Assembly: GCF_015355755.1 (NCBI RefSeq) | Contig: NZ_JACVEE010000006.1 | Coordinates: 1-64,000 of the forward strand | Source: Nocardia sp. XZ_19_385 | Lineage (GTDB): Bacteria; Actinomycetota; Actinomycetes; Mycobacteriales; Mycobacteriaceae | DNA length: 64,000 nucleotides | Reading direction: 5' to 3' | Part shown: positions 34,978 through 43,038 of the stretch, one piece after another | Position numbering within the stretch: the first letter of the stretch is position 1 | How the letters are laid out: every line of letters begins with the position of its first letter | Translations under genes and position numbers: made by a program | The notes under the pieces: model-generated | Seen by the model: only the letters and a program-made list of their open reading frames with translations | What the model was told of the DNA's origin: nothing | Database searches by the model: none

Positions 34978-35643
34978 ATGAGTCGTACGACAACGCGATC
35001 GATCCGCGTCGCAACGATGGCACTCGGTGCCGCACTGCTGCTTGCCGGATGTGGTCCCGCCTCGAACGACAGCACGTCCGCGCCGAGCACCCCGAACAAC
35101 ACGGCCACCTCGGCCAATACAGTCACCGCGACCACAGCGGCGCCGACATCGGTGCCAGCCCCGGCGACAACCGTCGCGTCCACGACGGCGGCGCCGGGGA
35201 CCGACACGGATCGGCCCGCCGGCAGCTGGAACCCTTGTGACACCCCCGATTCCGCGCTCGCGAGTGCGGGCTTGAACGTCTCCAGCGAGCAACCGATCTC
35301 GAATCCCGGTTTCCCCACCGAGAAGTCCTGCAAATGGAAGACCGCCGACAACGCGCTCGAGTTCTACGTCACGGCATACGGCAAGCCGGTGGATGAGCTG
35401 CGCCAGACCGGGAAGTACGTCGACTTCAGTTCGGTCACGGTGGCCGGCCGTAAATCTCAGCAATTCCGTGCGGCGCAAGACACTCACAAGCTCGGGTGCT
35501 ACATCGCGGTACCAGCGTCTTTCGGTGGTGACATTTTGCTCTTGGCGTCACGAATCTGGAATCCGCAGGGCGGCACCGACGGATTCAACTCCTGCGACGA
35601 CGCCCAGCGCATCGCCAACACCCTGGTCAACCACATACCCTGA
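34978..35643 (+). CDS. DUF3558 family lipoprotein
   Basis: A 221-residue lipoprotein. Signal peptide VATMALGAALLLAGC gives a lipobox with Cys24; a Thr/Ala/Pro-rich linker runs to residue 75. The DUF3558 domain begins NPCDTPDSALASAGLNVSSE, contains CKWKTADNALEFYVTAYGK and ends SCDDAQRIANTLVNHIP, with paired Cys. DUF3558 proteins are common in Nocardia, mycobacteria and Streptomyces; no function is established. Divergent from the phosphatase gene. Confidence 0.88.
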   Translation: MSRTTTRSIRVATMALGAALLLAGCGPASNDSTSAPSTPNNTATSANTVTATTAAPTSVPAPATTVASTTAAPGTDTDRPAGSWNPCDTPDSALASAGLNVSSEQPISNPGFPTEKSCKWKTADNALEFYVTAYGKPVDELRQTGKYVDFSSVTVAGRKSQQFRAAQDTHKLGCYIAVPASFGGDILLLASRIWNPQGGTDGFNSCDDAQRIANTLVNHIP

Positions 35644-35877
35644 CGCACGGGCGCAACGCCTGCGGGTCCAGCTTGGGCCAAAGTTGGCCAGATCCTGCGG
35701 CTTTCGGCTGGGCCGCTGGGATCCTGGGCAGGAAGGCCTACTGAATGGAGTTGCGCCGCAAGGTTCAGACATGGGCGAGATCCATTACAGCACAGTAGGA
35801 TCCGTCCGAGATCGGCGACGACGGGGTCGCGCGGCACGGTTGGCTGAGCCCGGTCAGGATGAGCACTCGGCACCCAT

Positions 35878-36828
35878 TCAGGCTGTCGGCGCCATCGGTG
35901 CGACGTTGCCCAGCCGGAAATCACGCGGGCTCACTCCGAAGTGTCGTTTGAAGGCCGCACTGAGGGCGAATGCGCTGCCGTAGCCGACCCGGCGGGCAAT
36001 CGACTCGACCGTACAGTCGGTGTCCGCCAACAGGTCCGCGGCGAGTGATAGCCGCCAACTTGTCAAGTAGGCCATCGGGGGCTCGCCGACCAGCTCTGTG
36101 AATCGGCGGGCCAGCCCCGCCCTGGACATCCCCACGGTCTCAGCGAGCACAACCACCGTCCACGGGTGTGCGGGATCGTTCTCCAGCAGGCTCAGCGCCT
36201 TGCCGATCAGTGGATCACCGTAGGCGTGATACCAGACGGGCGCCTGCTGGCGGGCGAACCAAGCGCGCAGGGCGGCGCTGAGCAACAGATCGAGCAGACG
36301 GTCCAGTACGACGGTCTGAGCAGGCAGATCCTTAGCCGCTTCCTCGACGAGCATGTCGAGTAGGCGCGAGTCGAGCTCATCGCGGTCCAGCACCACGACG
36401 TGCGGCAACGTCCGCAGTAACCGACTACTCACCGCGCCGGGCGTCTCGTAGGTCCCGCTGACCAGCATCGTCTCACCGTCGAGATCGGTACCCCAGCGCC
36501 GCAAACCGAGACTCATTGTGTCGCACAGGTTTGCACCGTCGGGGGCAGTGAGACCCTGGCCTGGCTGGACGACAATCTGCGGCGCGGTCGCGGGGCCGTC
36601 TGCCACGATATAGGGCTGCGGTCCACGAAAAATCGCGACGTCGCCCACGCCGAGCCGGCGCGCAGGCATCCGGTCCGTACGGACCCACGCCTCTCCCCGG
36701 ATCACCGCGACCACTTTGAGCGGAGCCCCATCCTCTACCCGCACCGACCACGGCGGGGTCAACAGCCCGCACGATAGAAACGCGCCGCGGGCGCGTGAAC
36801 CCTCGAGCAGACCAGCCAACGCATCCAC
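35878..36828 (-). CDS. AraC family regulator with cupin N-terminus
   Basis: A 316-residue regulator. I choose GTG 36828 (DALAGLLEGSRARGAFLSCG) because family members begin at this point; the frame is open further upstream without protein character. The N-terminal cupin part reads PLKVVAVIRGEAWVRTDRMP and LGVGDVAIFRGPQPYIV. Two C-terminal AraC helix-turn-helices follow: VVVLAETVGMSRAGLARRFT and VESIARRVGYGSAFALSAAF, then KRHFGVSPRDFR. Such Cupin_6 AraC proteins usually control neighbouring oxidoreductases, but none is adjacent here. Confidence 0.88.
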   Translation of the reverse strand: MDALAGLLEGSRARGAFLSCGLLTPPWSVRVEDGAPLKVVAVIRGEAWVRTDRMPARRLGVGDVAIFRGPQPYIVADGPATAPQIVVQPGQGLTAPDGANLCDTMSLGLRRWGTDLDGETMLVSGTYETPGAVSSRLLRTLPHVVVLDRDELDSRLLDMLVEEAAKDLPAQTVVLDRLLDLLLSAALRAWFARQQAPVWYHAYGDPLIGKALSLLENDPAHPWTVVVLAETVGMSRAGLARRFTELVGEPPMAYLTSWRLSLAADLLADTDCTVESIARRVGYGSAFALSAAFKRHFGVSPRDFRLGNVAPMAPTA

Positions 36829-36931
36829 ATCAGTGACAGTAGACGAAAGATTGTTGGCGACAGCGCAAGTCGAAGACGACGTTGCGCGGGGCGGCGAAAC
36901 CTTGCACCGACCCTTCATCCACCCGCACGAC

Positions 36932-37133
36932 AAACAATTCACCTGACGGAAATCCGGTGTACTGATAGAACCTACCGACCGGACTACACGGGAATTATTG
37001 TCGAATCATGACCGACCAGCCCGACGTGACACGTCGCGACGACGCTGATGAGCCGGAAACCAGCCGAAACGAACTGATCTTTATAGCGATCGTCTTCGCT
37101 ATCCTCAGTTTCACTGCATACCTGGACAGTGGG
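36932..37133. repeat. Duplicated segment, copy A
   Basis: About 200 bases that align with 53967-54166 from the CAATTCAC start through the first 41 codons of a small gene. Conservation extends about 76 bases upstream of the ATG and includes ATTATTGTCGAATCATG without change. After codon 41 the two copies diverge. Confidence 0.85.
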
Positions 37134-37238
37134 CTGGGTCGCGCAGCATGCGCGCCAGTACCTGCCTCGAGTGGTCCGGAGCACCGAAACCTCCACGCCG
37201 ACATGGTTATCCACCGCCCCTTCGCTTCGGCCGGTTGA
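37008..37238 (+). CDS. Small single-helix membrane protein, copy A (probably 3'-altered)
   Basis: Residues 1-41 (MTDQPDVTRRDDADEPETSR, then NELIFIAIVFAILSFTAYLD) are 33/41 identical to the 44-residue protein at 54043-54177. Charged N-terminus, one membrane helix (24-40). After YLDS a small deletion relative to copy B shifts the frame and adds 35 unrelated residues, for a total of 76. The sequence CATG ends an AT-rich TATTGT box; no ribosome binding site precedes the ATG, suggesting a leaderless mRNA. Copy A is probably a degraded or altered duplicate. Confidence 0.6.
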   Translation: MTDQPDVTRRDDADEPETSRNELIFIAIVFAILSFTAYLDSGLGRAACAPVPASSGPEHRNLHADMVIHRPFASAG

Positions 37239-37380
37239 CGGTAATCGTATCTGCGCGGTGGCTGGGACGTGCGATCCTTGGCGTAGTCGCCCACGACTGG
37301 TCGGCAGATCGGATCGTCACCAGATGAACCGGTCGCCGGGATGTCGGCGGCTGGCCTTTCCATGGAAGAGGTGTCCGCGC

Positions 37381-37752
37381 ATGAGCGAAGATAGTTACCT
37401 GGAATTGCCCGCACTGACCATCGAAGAAGTCACAGGAGCAGACGACGTCGGCGTATGGGTCGCCCTGGGAGATTCCTACACGGCGGGTGTTTTTGCGGTC
37501 TCGCCTCGCGATACGAGCGTTGTCGTGCACTGGGGTGACCATGTGACCGCGCCGGTGCCGATCGACTCCGGCCAGCCCCTCGAGATCACGGTCCCCCGGG
37601 ATGTGATAGAGCCGGGGACCCCTGTCAGTGTCTCCTATTCGGTCACCGGCAGCTCGGGAAGCGTGATCGGCAAGTCACCGGAGATCACCTATGTGCCCAA
37701 GGTGACGAACGCCAAGGGGCCGGCCCCGGCCCAGTGGCAGCCGCGGTCCTGA
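37381..37752 (+). CDS. Hypothetical protein, Ig-like beta sandwich
   Basis: A 123-residue protein from ATG 37381 (MSEDSYLELPALTIEEVTGA). The sequence is beta-rich: TAGVFAVSPRDTSVVVHWGD, VPIDSGQPLEITVPRDVIEP and SVSYSVTGSSGSVIGKSPEI. These strand patterns resemble Ig-like or TIG domains. No signal peptide. The open frame extends upstream, but that part overlaps the altered tail of copy A and is not protein-like. Followed by a strong terminator. Function unknown. Confidence 0.6.
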   Translation: MSEDSYLELPALTIEEVTGADDVGVWVALGDSYTAGVFAVSPRDTSVVVHWGDHVTAPVPIDSGQPLEITVPRDVIEPGTPVSVSYSVTGSSGSVIGKSPEITYVPKVTNAKGPAPAQWQPRS

Positions 37753-37798
37753 AGGTCCGCCCGGGGCCGAAACGGCGACACACTTACCTCGACATCAG

Positions 37799-37827
37799 AT
37801 CGGCCCGTCTGCAACAGACGGGCCGAT
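37799..37827. terminator. Strong hairpin after the Ig-like gene
   Basis: 13-bp perfect arms ATCGGCCCGTCTG / CAGACGGGCCGAT around a 3-base loop, 46 bp after the stop codon. Confidence 0.88.
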
Positions 37828-37976
37828 CGCTCTGTTCGCCGTCGAGCACCTGCCCAGGGCGCGCGTACCGCGCTGGGCGAACCGGTCGCGCCCGGCGAGG
37901 CTCGAACCTTGCGGCGTGGCACACGAATGTTGCTGGGATGGCCAACTTTTGGTGTTGAAAGCGCGACAATGTCCGG

Positions 37977-38954
37977 GTGATCAGTGGTGGAGTGTGGGTG
38001 GCGCGACTCGCGGTCGCCGTGGTGTTCGGATGGGCGGCATTCGCGAAATGGGCGGATCGTCCCGGTACGCGTCGTGCGGTCGAGGATTTCGGCGTACCGC
38101 CGCGTTGGGCCGACGCGGTGGCGTGGGGGCTGCCGGCGGTGGAGCTGGCGGTTGCGGTGGCGGTGCTGCCGTCGTGGACCGCAGTGTGGGCTGGGGTGCT
38201 GGCGCTGCTTTTGCTGGCCGGGTTCAGCATTGTGATCGCGGTCCTATTGACCCGGGGGCGGCGACCCGCGTGTTCATGTTTCGGTGCGGCGAGCGCCGAC
38301 CCGATCGGTCGCATGTCACTGATCCGCAATGCCGCGATCGCGACGCTCACCGGGCTCGCGGTGTGGGGTTCGTTGGCGCACAACGACATACCGCAATCGC
38401 TCTCGGCAGATCGCGCGGTCGGCTTGGCCGCGATCGTCGGATTCGCGGCGCTGCTGGGGTATCAGCAGCTCCAACTGCGCCGGATGCGACGGCAAATGCA
38501 GGAGAGTTCGGCGGTGCGGACCCCAGCCCACGGCCTGCCCATCGGGGCACCGGCACCGGCTTTCGAGGCCAACGACACCGACGGCAGCGGGCGTCACACG
38601 CTGGACAAGGCGCTCGCCGCCGGGCGACCGGTGCTGCTGCTGTTCCTGCATCCCGGGTGCGCGCCTTGCGCCGAGATCGCCGCCGAACTGCCGCAATGGC
38701 GGCAGCGTCTGGACAACACAGTGACGACATTGATCATCGGAACCGACGACCCGAGCAGCAACGCCGAATGGGCACGCGAGCATCGCGTCGGGCCGATGCT
38801 GGTGCCCGACACCATGGAGATCGTCACCCGATACCGCTTGCGCGGCACACCGAGTGCGGTGCTGATCGACGCCCGGGGCCGGATCGCCTCATCGGCCCGG
38901 GTCGGAACTTACGCGATCCAGGATTTGGTGGACGGCCTGCGCCCGCCCCGATAA
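37977..38954 (+). CDS. MauE/DoxX-like membrane domain fused to a thioredoxin domain
   Basis: A 325-residue fusion from GTG 37977. Residues 1-150 carry four membrane helices of the MauE/DoxX type (ARLAVAVVFGWAAFAKWADR, VELAVAVAVLPSWTAVWAGV) with a Cys pair RRPACSCFGAAS; residues 150-185 are a fifth hydrophobic region plus basic linker. The C-terminal thioredoxin-like domain (186-325) has the active site HPGCAPCAEIAAELP and the cis-Pro RGTPSAVLID. This architecture, known for methylamine dehydrogenase maturation and related systems, transfers disulfides across the membrane. Partner unknown. Confidence 0.87.
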   Translation: MISGGVWVARLAVAVVFGWAAFAKWADRPGTRRAVEDFGVPPRWADAVAWGLPAVELAVAVAVLPSWTAVWAGVLALLLLAGFSIVIAVLLTRGRRPACSCFGAASADPIGRMSLIRNAAIATLTGLAVWGSLAHNDIPQSLSADRAVGLAAIVGFAALLGYQQLQLRRMRRQMQESSAVRTPAHGLPIGAPAPAFEANDTDGSGRHTLDKALAAGRPVLLLFLHPGCAPCAEIAAELPQWRQRLDNTVTTLIIGTDDPSSNAEWAREHRVGPMLVPDTMEIVTRYRLRGTPSAVLIDARGRIASSARVGTYAIQDLVDGLRPPR

Positions 38955-38974
38955 ATCAACCCCGCCCCCGAGGC

Positions 38975-39262
38975 TCAGATGTAATTCGGCGCCACTCCCA
39001 TCGCCCCTGCCGGGTCTGTGACACAACCGGCCTCGTAAGACCACAAACATGCGTTTTGTGCGTGGTCGTAGTGCAGCCTGCCCGTGGGGCAGTTGTCCGG
39101 GTCCACATGGCAATCCGCGCTCATACGCTCATACGCGTACTGCCCGGCGACACAGGACATGAACATGGTGCAGTCGTGGGGATGGACATAGTTGCCGTCC
39201 GGCTTGCCCGTGCAATCGAAGAAGTCCACTTGCGTCCGCTGGTTGGTAGCGCCTGTCGTCAT
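38975..39262 (-). CDS. Peritrophin-A-like (CBM14) chitin-binding protein
   Basis: A 95-residue protein from ATG 39262 (ribosome binding site AGAGGGGA). Its body is one Cys-rich domain with the CBM14 spacing: FFDCTGKPDGNYVHPHDCTM, FMSCVAGQYAYERMSADCHV, CPTGRLHYDHAQNACLWSYE and a closing C. Six or seven Cys would form three disulfides as in arthropod peritrophins. No signal peptide is visible, although disulfide-rich lectin domains usually act outside the cell. CBM14 is rare in bacteria, with reports in actinobacteria. Transfer from eukaryotes is a reasonable guess. Confidence 0.75.
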   Translation of the reverse strand: MTTGATNQRTQVDFFDCTGKPDGNYVHPHDCTMFMSCVAGQYAYERMSADCHVDPDNCPTGRLHYDHAQNACLWSYEAGCVTDPAGAMGVAPNYI

Positions 39263-39580
39263 CGCCGATCCCCTCTGCTCAGACGTGTCTCATCCAAACA
39301 CGTTCCACCGCAGAGGATACGGTGTCCAAACCATCCTCCGCTGGGGATCAGGACGAGGCCGAACCGACGGCCATCTATCCGGCGACCTCACCGGCGGCCA
39401 GCACCCGGTCTCCTATGGCCGACAGTGATCAATCAGGGGTAGTTCTCCGGGCCTTCCCGGATACGCAGACCGAATACCTATGCCTACAGTCCGTGCATGA
39501 ATCAAGGCGACGACCTCCTTCCACACGTGCGGACACATAGTCGACTACTAAGGTTGAGATCGAAGCGACGGCGGGTGCGC

Positions 39581-40642
39581 ATGGATTTCATTGCGAGCCG
39601 TGGCGGAATCGCCATCATCGCGTTGCTACTGTTGACTGTCTCGACAGGGTGTAATTCGACGATGGATACATCAGACGCTTCTTATCACTCAACCGACGTT
39701 GCAATTAGAAATGGCGACGTTACTATCGGCGGCACACTAACTACTCCCGACCGAGGCGGCTCATTTCCCGCAGTGGTTTTGGCGCCTGGCGGCGGAAAGC
39801 ATAATCGTGACGAAGAGTTCGCCGGACACAAGCCCTTTCTTGTACTGGCCGATGCGTTAGCCAGGTCCGGATATGCAGTCCTTCGCGCCGATGACCGAGG
39901 AGTCGGCGCCACGACCGGCGACAAAGACAACGCAACTTACGAAGATCTGGTGTCGGATGTTCTTTCACAGATTTCCTACTTGCGTGAACGGTCAGATATC
40001 GATAGCACTCGCATCGGAATTATCGGTCACAGCCAGGGTGGATCCTTGGCACCGCTCGTAGCGAAAACCGCAGCGGACAAAGTGGCGTTCACAGTGCTCT
40101 TAGCAGGACCGGCGCAGACTGGATGCGACGTGCTCAAGCATCAAATGCGTGTGCAGCTACAGGCAACCGGAACCACCTCTGCCGATGTTCTCGCAGCCAA
40201 CGACAATTCCATTCAGACCGAATGCGACCTACTCCGTGACGGCAATTTCGACGAAGCACGAAGAAATGCGCGGGAAGCGAACCAACGACTTCCGCATACC
40301 GAGCAGGCCAACGCCGAGGATATAGACAAGGCAATCAACCAGCAGTATGCAGCCCAGGCCACATACGACCCCGAACCGGCATTGCGAGCTCTCGAAATCC
40401 CTATCCTTGCACTCTTCGGAAGCAAGGACGTGCAGGTCGACGCTGCAACCAATGAACCACTGATGCGTAAATTCCTAGCAGACAATCCGAAGGCAACAGT
40501 GCACACCTTCGAGGGTGTCAATCATCTTATGCAATCAGCGACCACTGGCATGCCGGATGAATACGCAAGAATCGAGACGACCATTGATCCGGCAGTCCTC
40601 GACTACCTGACAACCTGGATGAACCGGACGACGCGGAGGTGA
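39581..40642 (+). CDS. Alpha/beta hydrolase lipoprotein, AT-richer than its neighbours
   Basis: A 353-residue lipoprotein from ATG 39581. Signal peptide IAIIALLLLTVSTGC gives a lipobox Cys near residue 25. The hydrolase fold shows VVLAPGGGKHNRDEEF, the elbow GIIGHSQGGSLAPLV, an acid in ILALFGSKDVQVDAAT and a His in FEGVNHLMQSA. Third codon positions use A and T far more often than in neighbouring genes, and the mean GC is visibly lower, a sign of recent horizontal gain. The frame is open upstream of the chosen start, but that part is Arg-rich. Confidence 0.85.
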   Translation: MDFIASRGGIAIIALLLLTVSTGCNSTMDTSDASYHSTDVAIRNGDVTIGGTLTTPDRGGSFPAVVLAPGGGKHNRDEEFAGHKPFLVLADALARSGYAVLRADDRGVGATTGDKDNATYEDLVSDVLSQISYLRERSDIDSTRIGIIGHSQGGSLAPLVAKTAADKVAFTVLLAGPAQTGCDVLKHQMRVQLQATGTTSADVLAANDNSIQTECDLLRDGNFDEARRNAREANQRLPHTEQANAEDIDKAINQQYAAQATYDPEPALRALEIPILALFGSKDVQVDAATNEPLMRKFLADNPKATVHTFEGVNHLMQSATTGMPDEYARIETTIDPAVLDYLTTWMNRTTRR

Positions 40643-40678
40643 ACCGCGGTTCCGGTAGCACTCGCGGCTACGAGTTGG

Positions 40679-41083
40679 TCAGTGTGCGTGTGCGAGGAAG
40701 GTTGATTGTTCGAATTCGTGGTGCAGCACCGCGTGGACGAACGCGGTGTATTCGAGGTGATCGAAGGAGAGCCTGGCGGTTCCAACTGAGGCTATGCATT
40801 CCGCCGAAGCGCTGAATTCGTATAAGCCACCGGGCTTTTGGATGATGATCACGGCTCCTCGGCTCGGTTGGCTCGATCGTATCGCCTCTTGGAGGGCCTC
40901 GAATTGGGCGTGGTCGAGGACCAGGCATTCCTCGAGCGGGACAGGTTGTGCCGGAGCCCCGGCGAGTTTGTCGTCCCAGATGAGGGTGCGGTGGTTGTCG
41001 CGATAGACCATGACGCACGCCTGTTGTGGGGAACTGGCGGTCGCTTTGCGGAACTGGGCGGCGGTCGGTGTCGGCAACAACAT
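40679..41083 (-). CDS. Tandem DUF397-like protein
   Basis: A 134-residue protein from ATG 41083, preceded by AAAGGA. Two copies of a DUF397-like pattern: PTAAQFRKATASSPQQACVM with VLDHAQFEALQEAIRSS, and a second with GGLYEFSASAECIASVG and FDHLEYTAFVHAVLHHEF. DUF397 proteins are the standard partners of Scr1-type (DUF5753) regulators and are regarded as antitoxin-like in Streptomyces. Here it follows a regulator and a methyltransferase in one unit. Assignment is by pattern only. Confidence 0.6.
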   Translation of the reverse strand: MLLPTPTAAQFRKATASSPQQACVMVYRDNHRTLIWDDKLAGAPAQPVPLEECLVLDHAQFEALQEAIRSSQPSRGAVIIIQKPGGLYEFSASAECIASVGTARLSFDHLEYTAFVHAVLHHEFEQSTFLAHAH

Positions 41084-41138
41084 GGTGGATCCTTTCGAAC
41101 TGCGCTGTCGGCGACGGTGCCGGCAGCACGGGTGCGCG

Positions 41139-41963
41139 CTACGGAAGGCTTCCGATAGCGGCAAAATTGCAGGGGCGCGCGTAGTCGCCGAGGTCGACCG
41201 GCTGGTCGGGTTGCCAGTCGGTGGCGTAGGTGATGCCCGGGTCGGTGATGGTCCACCCCTCGAAGAAGGTCTGGAACTGCTGACGGGTGCGTAGGGTGAC
41301 CGGGGTGCTGGCGTCGGCGAAGATGGCGGCGCCGGCGGCAACCTGCGCTTTGATTTGCGGGCCCGCGTCTTCGAGGGACACGTGCGTCATCGCGATGTGG
41401 CTGCCGGGTGCGAGGGCGTCACGTAGTTGCGCCACGAGGGCGGCAGGTTCGCTGGCGTCGGCGATCCATGGCAGAACCGAAACCAGCAGCAGCCCAACGG
41501 GTTCGGTGAAGTCGATCAGACGCTGGGTGTCGGGGTGGGTGAGGATGCGCTTGGGCTCGCGTAGATCGGCGTCGACCATCGCCGCGGTGTCGGATACGCC
41601 TTGTTCACGCAGCAGGTCGCGGGCGCGGTTGATCGCTTCTTCGTCGTTGTCGACGTAAACGACGCGGCTGTCGGGCGCGAGCTCACGAGCGACTTCGTGG
41701 GTGTTGCCGCCGGTCGGCAGACCTGAACCGATATCGAGGAACTGGCGAATTCCGGCGCCGACCATGTAGCGCACGGCGCGCGCGAGAAACCGGCGATTGT
41801 GCTGGGCCCACACCGGATAGAAGGGGATCTCGGTGTAGAGCCGGTGAATGAACGGCAGATCCGACTCGAAGATCACTTCGCCGGTGATCATGTGGTGATA
41901 GATGCGTGCGGAGCTGGGCTGGTGGGTGTTGATCTGGCGGGGCTCGAAGTCACTGTCGGACAT
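41139..41963 (-). CDS. DUF574-type SAM-dependent methyltransferase
   Basis: A 274-residue protein from ATG 41963 with AGGAAA four bases ahead. Family signature: PSSARIYHHMITGEVIFESD at the N-terminus, then QFLDIGSGLPTGGNTHEVAR, the SAM contact RVVYVDNDEEAINRARDLL, and DFTEPVGLLLVSVLPWIADA. PF04672 proteins are an actinobacterial family of methyltransferase fold with unknown substrate, often adjacent to Scr1-type regulators. It lies between the regulator (25 bp) and a DUF397 protein, an inserted order compared with the usual regulator-DUF397 pair. Confidence 0.9.
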   Translation of the reverse strand: MSDSDFEPRQINTHQPSSARIYHHMITGEVIFESDLPFIHRLYTEIPFYPVWAQHNRRFLARAVRYMVGAGIRQFLDIGSGLPTGGNTHEVARELAPDSRVVYVDNDEEAINRARDLLREQGVSDTAAMVDADLREPKRILTHPDTQRLIDFTEPVGLLLVSVLPWIADASEPAALVAQLRDALAPGSHIAMTHVSLEDAGPQIKAQVAAGAAIFADASTPVTLRTRQQFQTFFEGWTITDPGITYATDWQPDQPVDLGDYARPCNFAAIGSLP

Positions 41964-41988
41964 CGTGTTTCCTATGCGGTCGAGGGGG

Positions 41989-42882
41989 TTATCGCTGGGT
42001 GGTCGGTCGGCTGCGGAGCCCACGGACGAGGTGTTCCATGAACTGACGTGAGTCGTGAGGGCTCAGTGCGGTCATCGCCAGGCGGTTGAAGACCTTGTCG
42101 CGGATCGCGACAGCGGGTTTGTCGTCGATGTAGCGGATCTCGCCCTGAGCTTCGATGACTGCCATCTCGAGATCCCCCGCGGTCCCCGGGGAGGGCACCC
42201 GAACCAGGATGTAGCGGTCTTCCATGCCCGCGCCCGGCGCTTGGTGGGTGAACGGCATGACCTGGATCTGGATGTTGGGACGTTTGGACAGCTCGAGCAG
42301 GTGGGCGATCTGGTCGAGCATCACCGCGTCGCCGCCGTAGGTGCGGCGGAGGCAGGACTCGGACAGGATCGCGTGGAACTCGGGTGCTCCCCGCTCGAGC
42401 AGGATTCGCTGCCTTGCGATTCGGGATTGCACGTAGTCGTCGACCGTAACCGCGTCCGGATCGTCCGGGTCGGGTTCCAGGGGTTCGTGTAGCGCACGGA
42501 TGTAGCTCTCGTGCTGGAGCAGGCCGGGAACTATTTCAGAACCGGTCTCACGTAGTCGATCCGCCACATTCTCGAGGTCGACGAGCAGTCGCAGTTCCTC
42601 GATGTAGGCGCGGCGGTAGCCGGAGTTCCAGAATCCGCGGCGGTGGCTGTCCTCCCGGAGGTCGAGCAGGATTGCGATGTAGCCGTCGTCGGTGACGCCG
42701 AGCTTTCTGACCAGCTCGTCGAGCGCCTGGGCGCTCAGATTACCGGTGCCCGCGATCACCGCCGCGATACGCGACTGACTGACCCCGATCATCTTGCCCG
42801 CGTCGCCCTGGGTGCTTCGGGATCGGCGCAGGATTACCTCAATTTCTCGCCCTAGCAGCACTTTTCGTGCGGTTCTTGCCAT
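41989..42882 (-). CDS. Scr1-type XRE regulator with DUF5753 domain
   Basis: A 297-residue regulator from ATG 42882 (ARTARKVLLGREIEVILRRS). The XRE helix-turn-helix is DAGKMIGVSQSRIAAVIAGT; the DUF5753 C-terminal domain has VPGLLQHESYIRALHEPLEP and IQIQVMPFTHQAPGAGMEDR. Such proteins pair with DUF397 partners and act as regulators in Streptomyces development and in proposed toxin-antitoxin-like systems. Its promoter region contains repeated GATTATCA motifs, likely its operator. Confidence 0.9.
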   Translation of the reverse strand: MARTARKVLLGREIEVILRRSRSTQGDAGKMIGVSQSRIAAVIAGTGNLSAQALDELVRKLGVTDDGYIAILLDLREDSHRRGFWNSGYRRAYIEELRLLVDLENVADRLRETGSEIVPGLLQHESYIRALHEPLEPDPDDPDAVTVDDYVQSRIARQRILLERGAPEFHAILSESCLRRTYGGDAVMLDQIAHLLELSKRPNIQIQVMPFTHQAPGAGMEDRYILVRVPSPGTAGDLEMAVIEAQGEIRYIDDKPAVAIRDKVFNRLAMTALSPHDSRQFMEHLVRGLRSRPTTQR

Positions 42883-42929
42883 GGTTCCCACCGTATCGGG
42901 CTGCTGCGCGGCGGATGCCACCTATTTCG

Positions 42930-42969
42930 CAATCCTGATTATCAGGTTAGATTATCAACCAGGATTATT
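42930..42969. promoter_or_regulatory. Operator-like repeats between two XRE genes
   Basis: AATCCTG and CAGGATT arms flank two direct GATTATCA repeats (one within CCTGATTATCAGG). The AT-rich block stands out from its GC-rich surroundings and lies 48 bp ahead of the minus-strand regulator ATG. Likely binding site for one or both XRE proteins. Confidence 0.55.
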
Positions 42970-43024
42970 CGACGAACAAGTCGAAGGGCGAGTCCACACT
43001 GTGACCTGCCCTGCGGCGCAAGAA

Positions 43025-43038
43025 GAGTGGGCCCACTC
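43025..43038. promoter_or_regulatory. Perfect 14-bp palindrome touching a start codon
   Basis: GAGTGGGCCCACTC ends at the base before ATG 43039. A loopless palindrome here could be an operator that blocks translation or transcription of the XRE-TPR gene. No ribosome binding site is otherwise visible. Confidence 0.4.

Noticed and set aside
37830..37930. Possible tRNA on the minus strand (GGTTCGAGCC T-loop-like sequence)
   Set aside because: No acceptor stem, anticodon arm or CCA end fits around the T-loop-like sequence.
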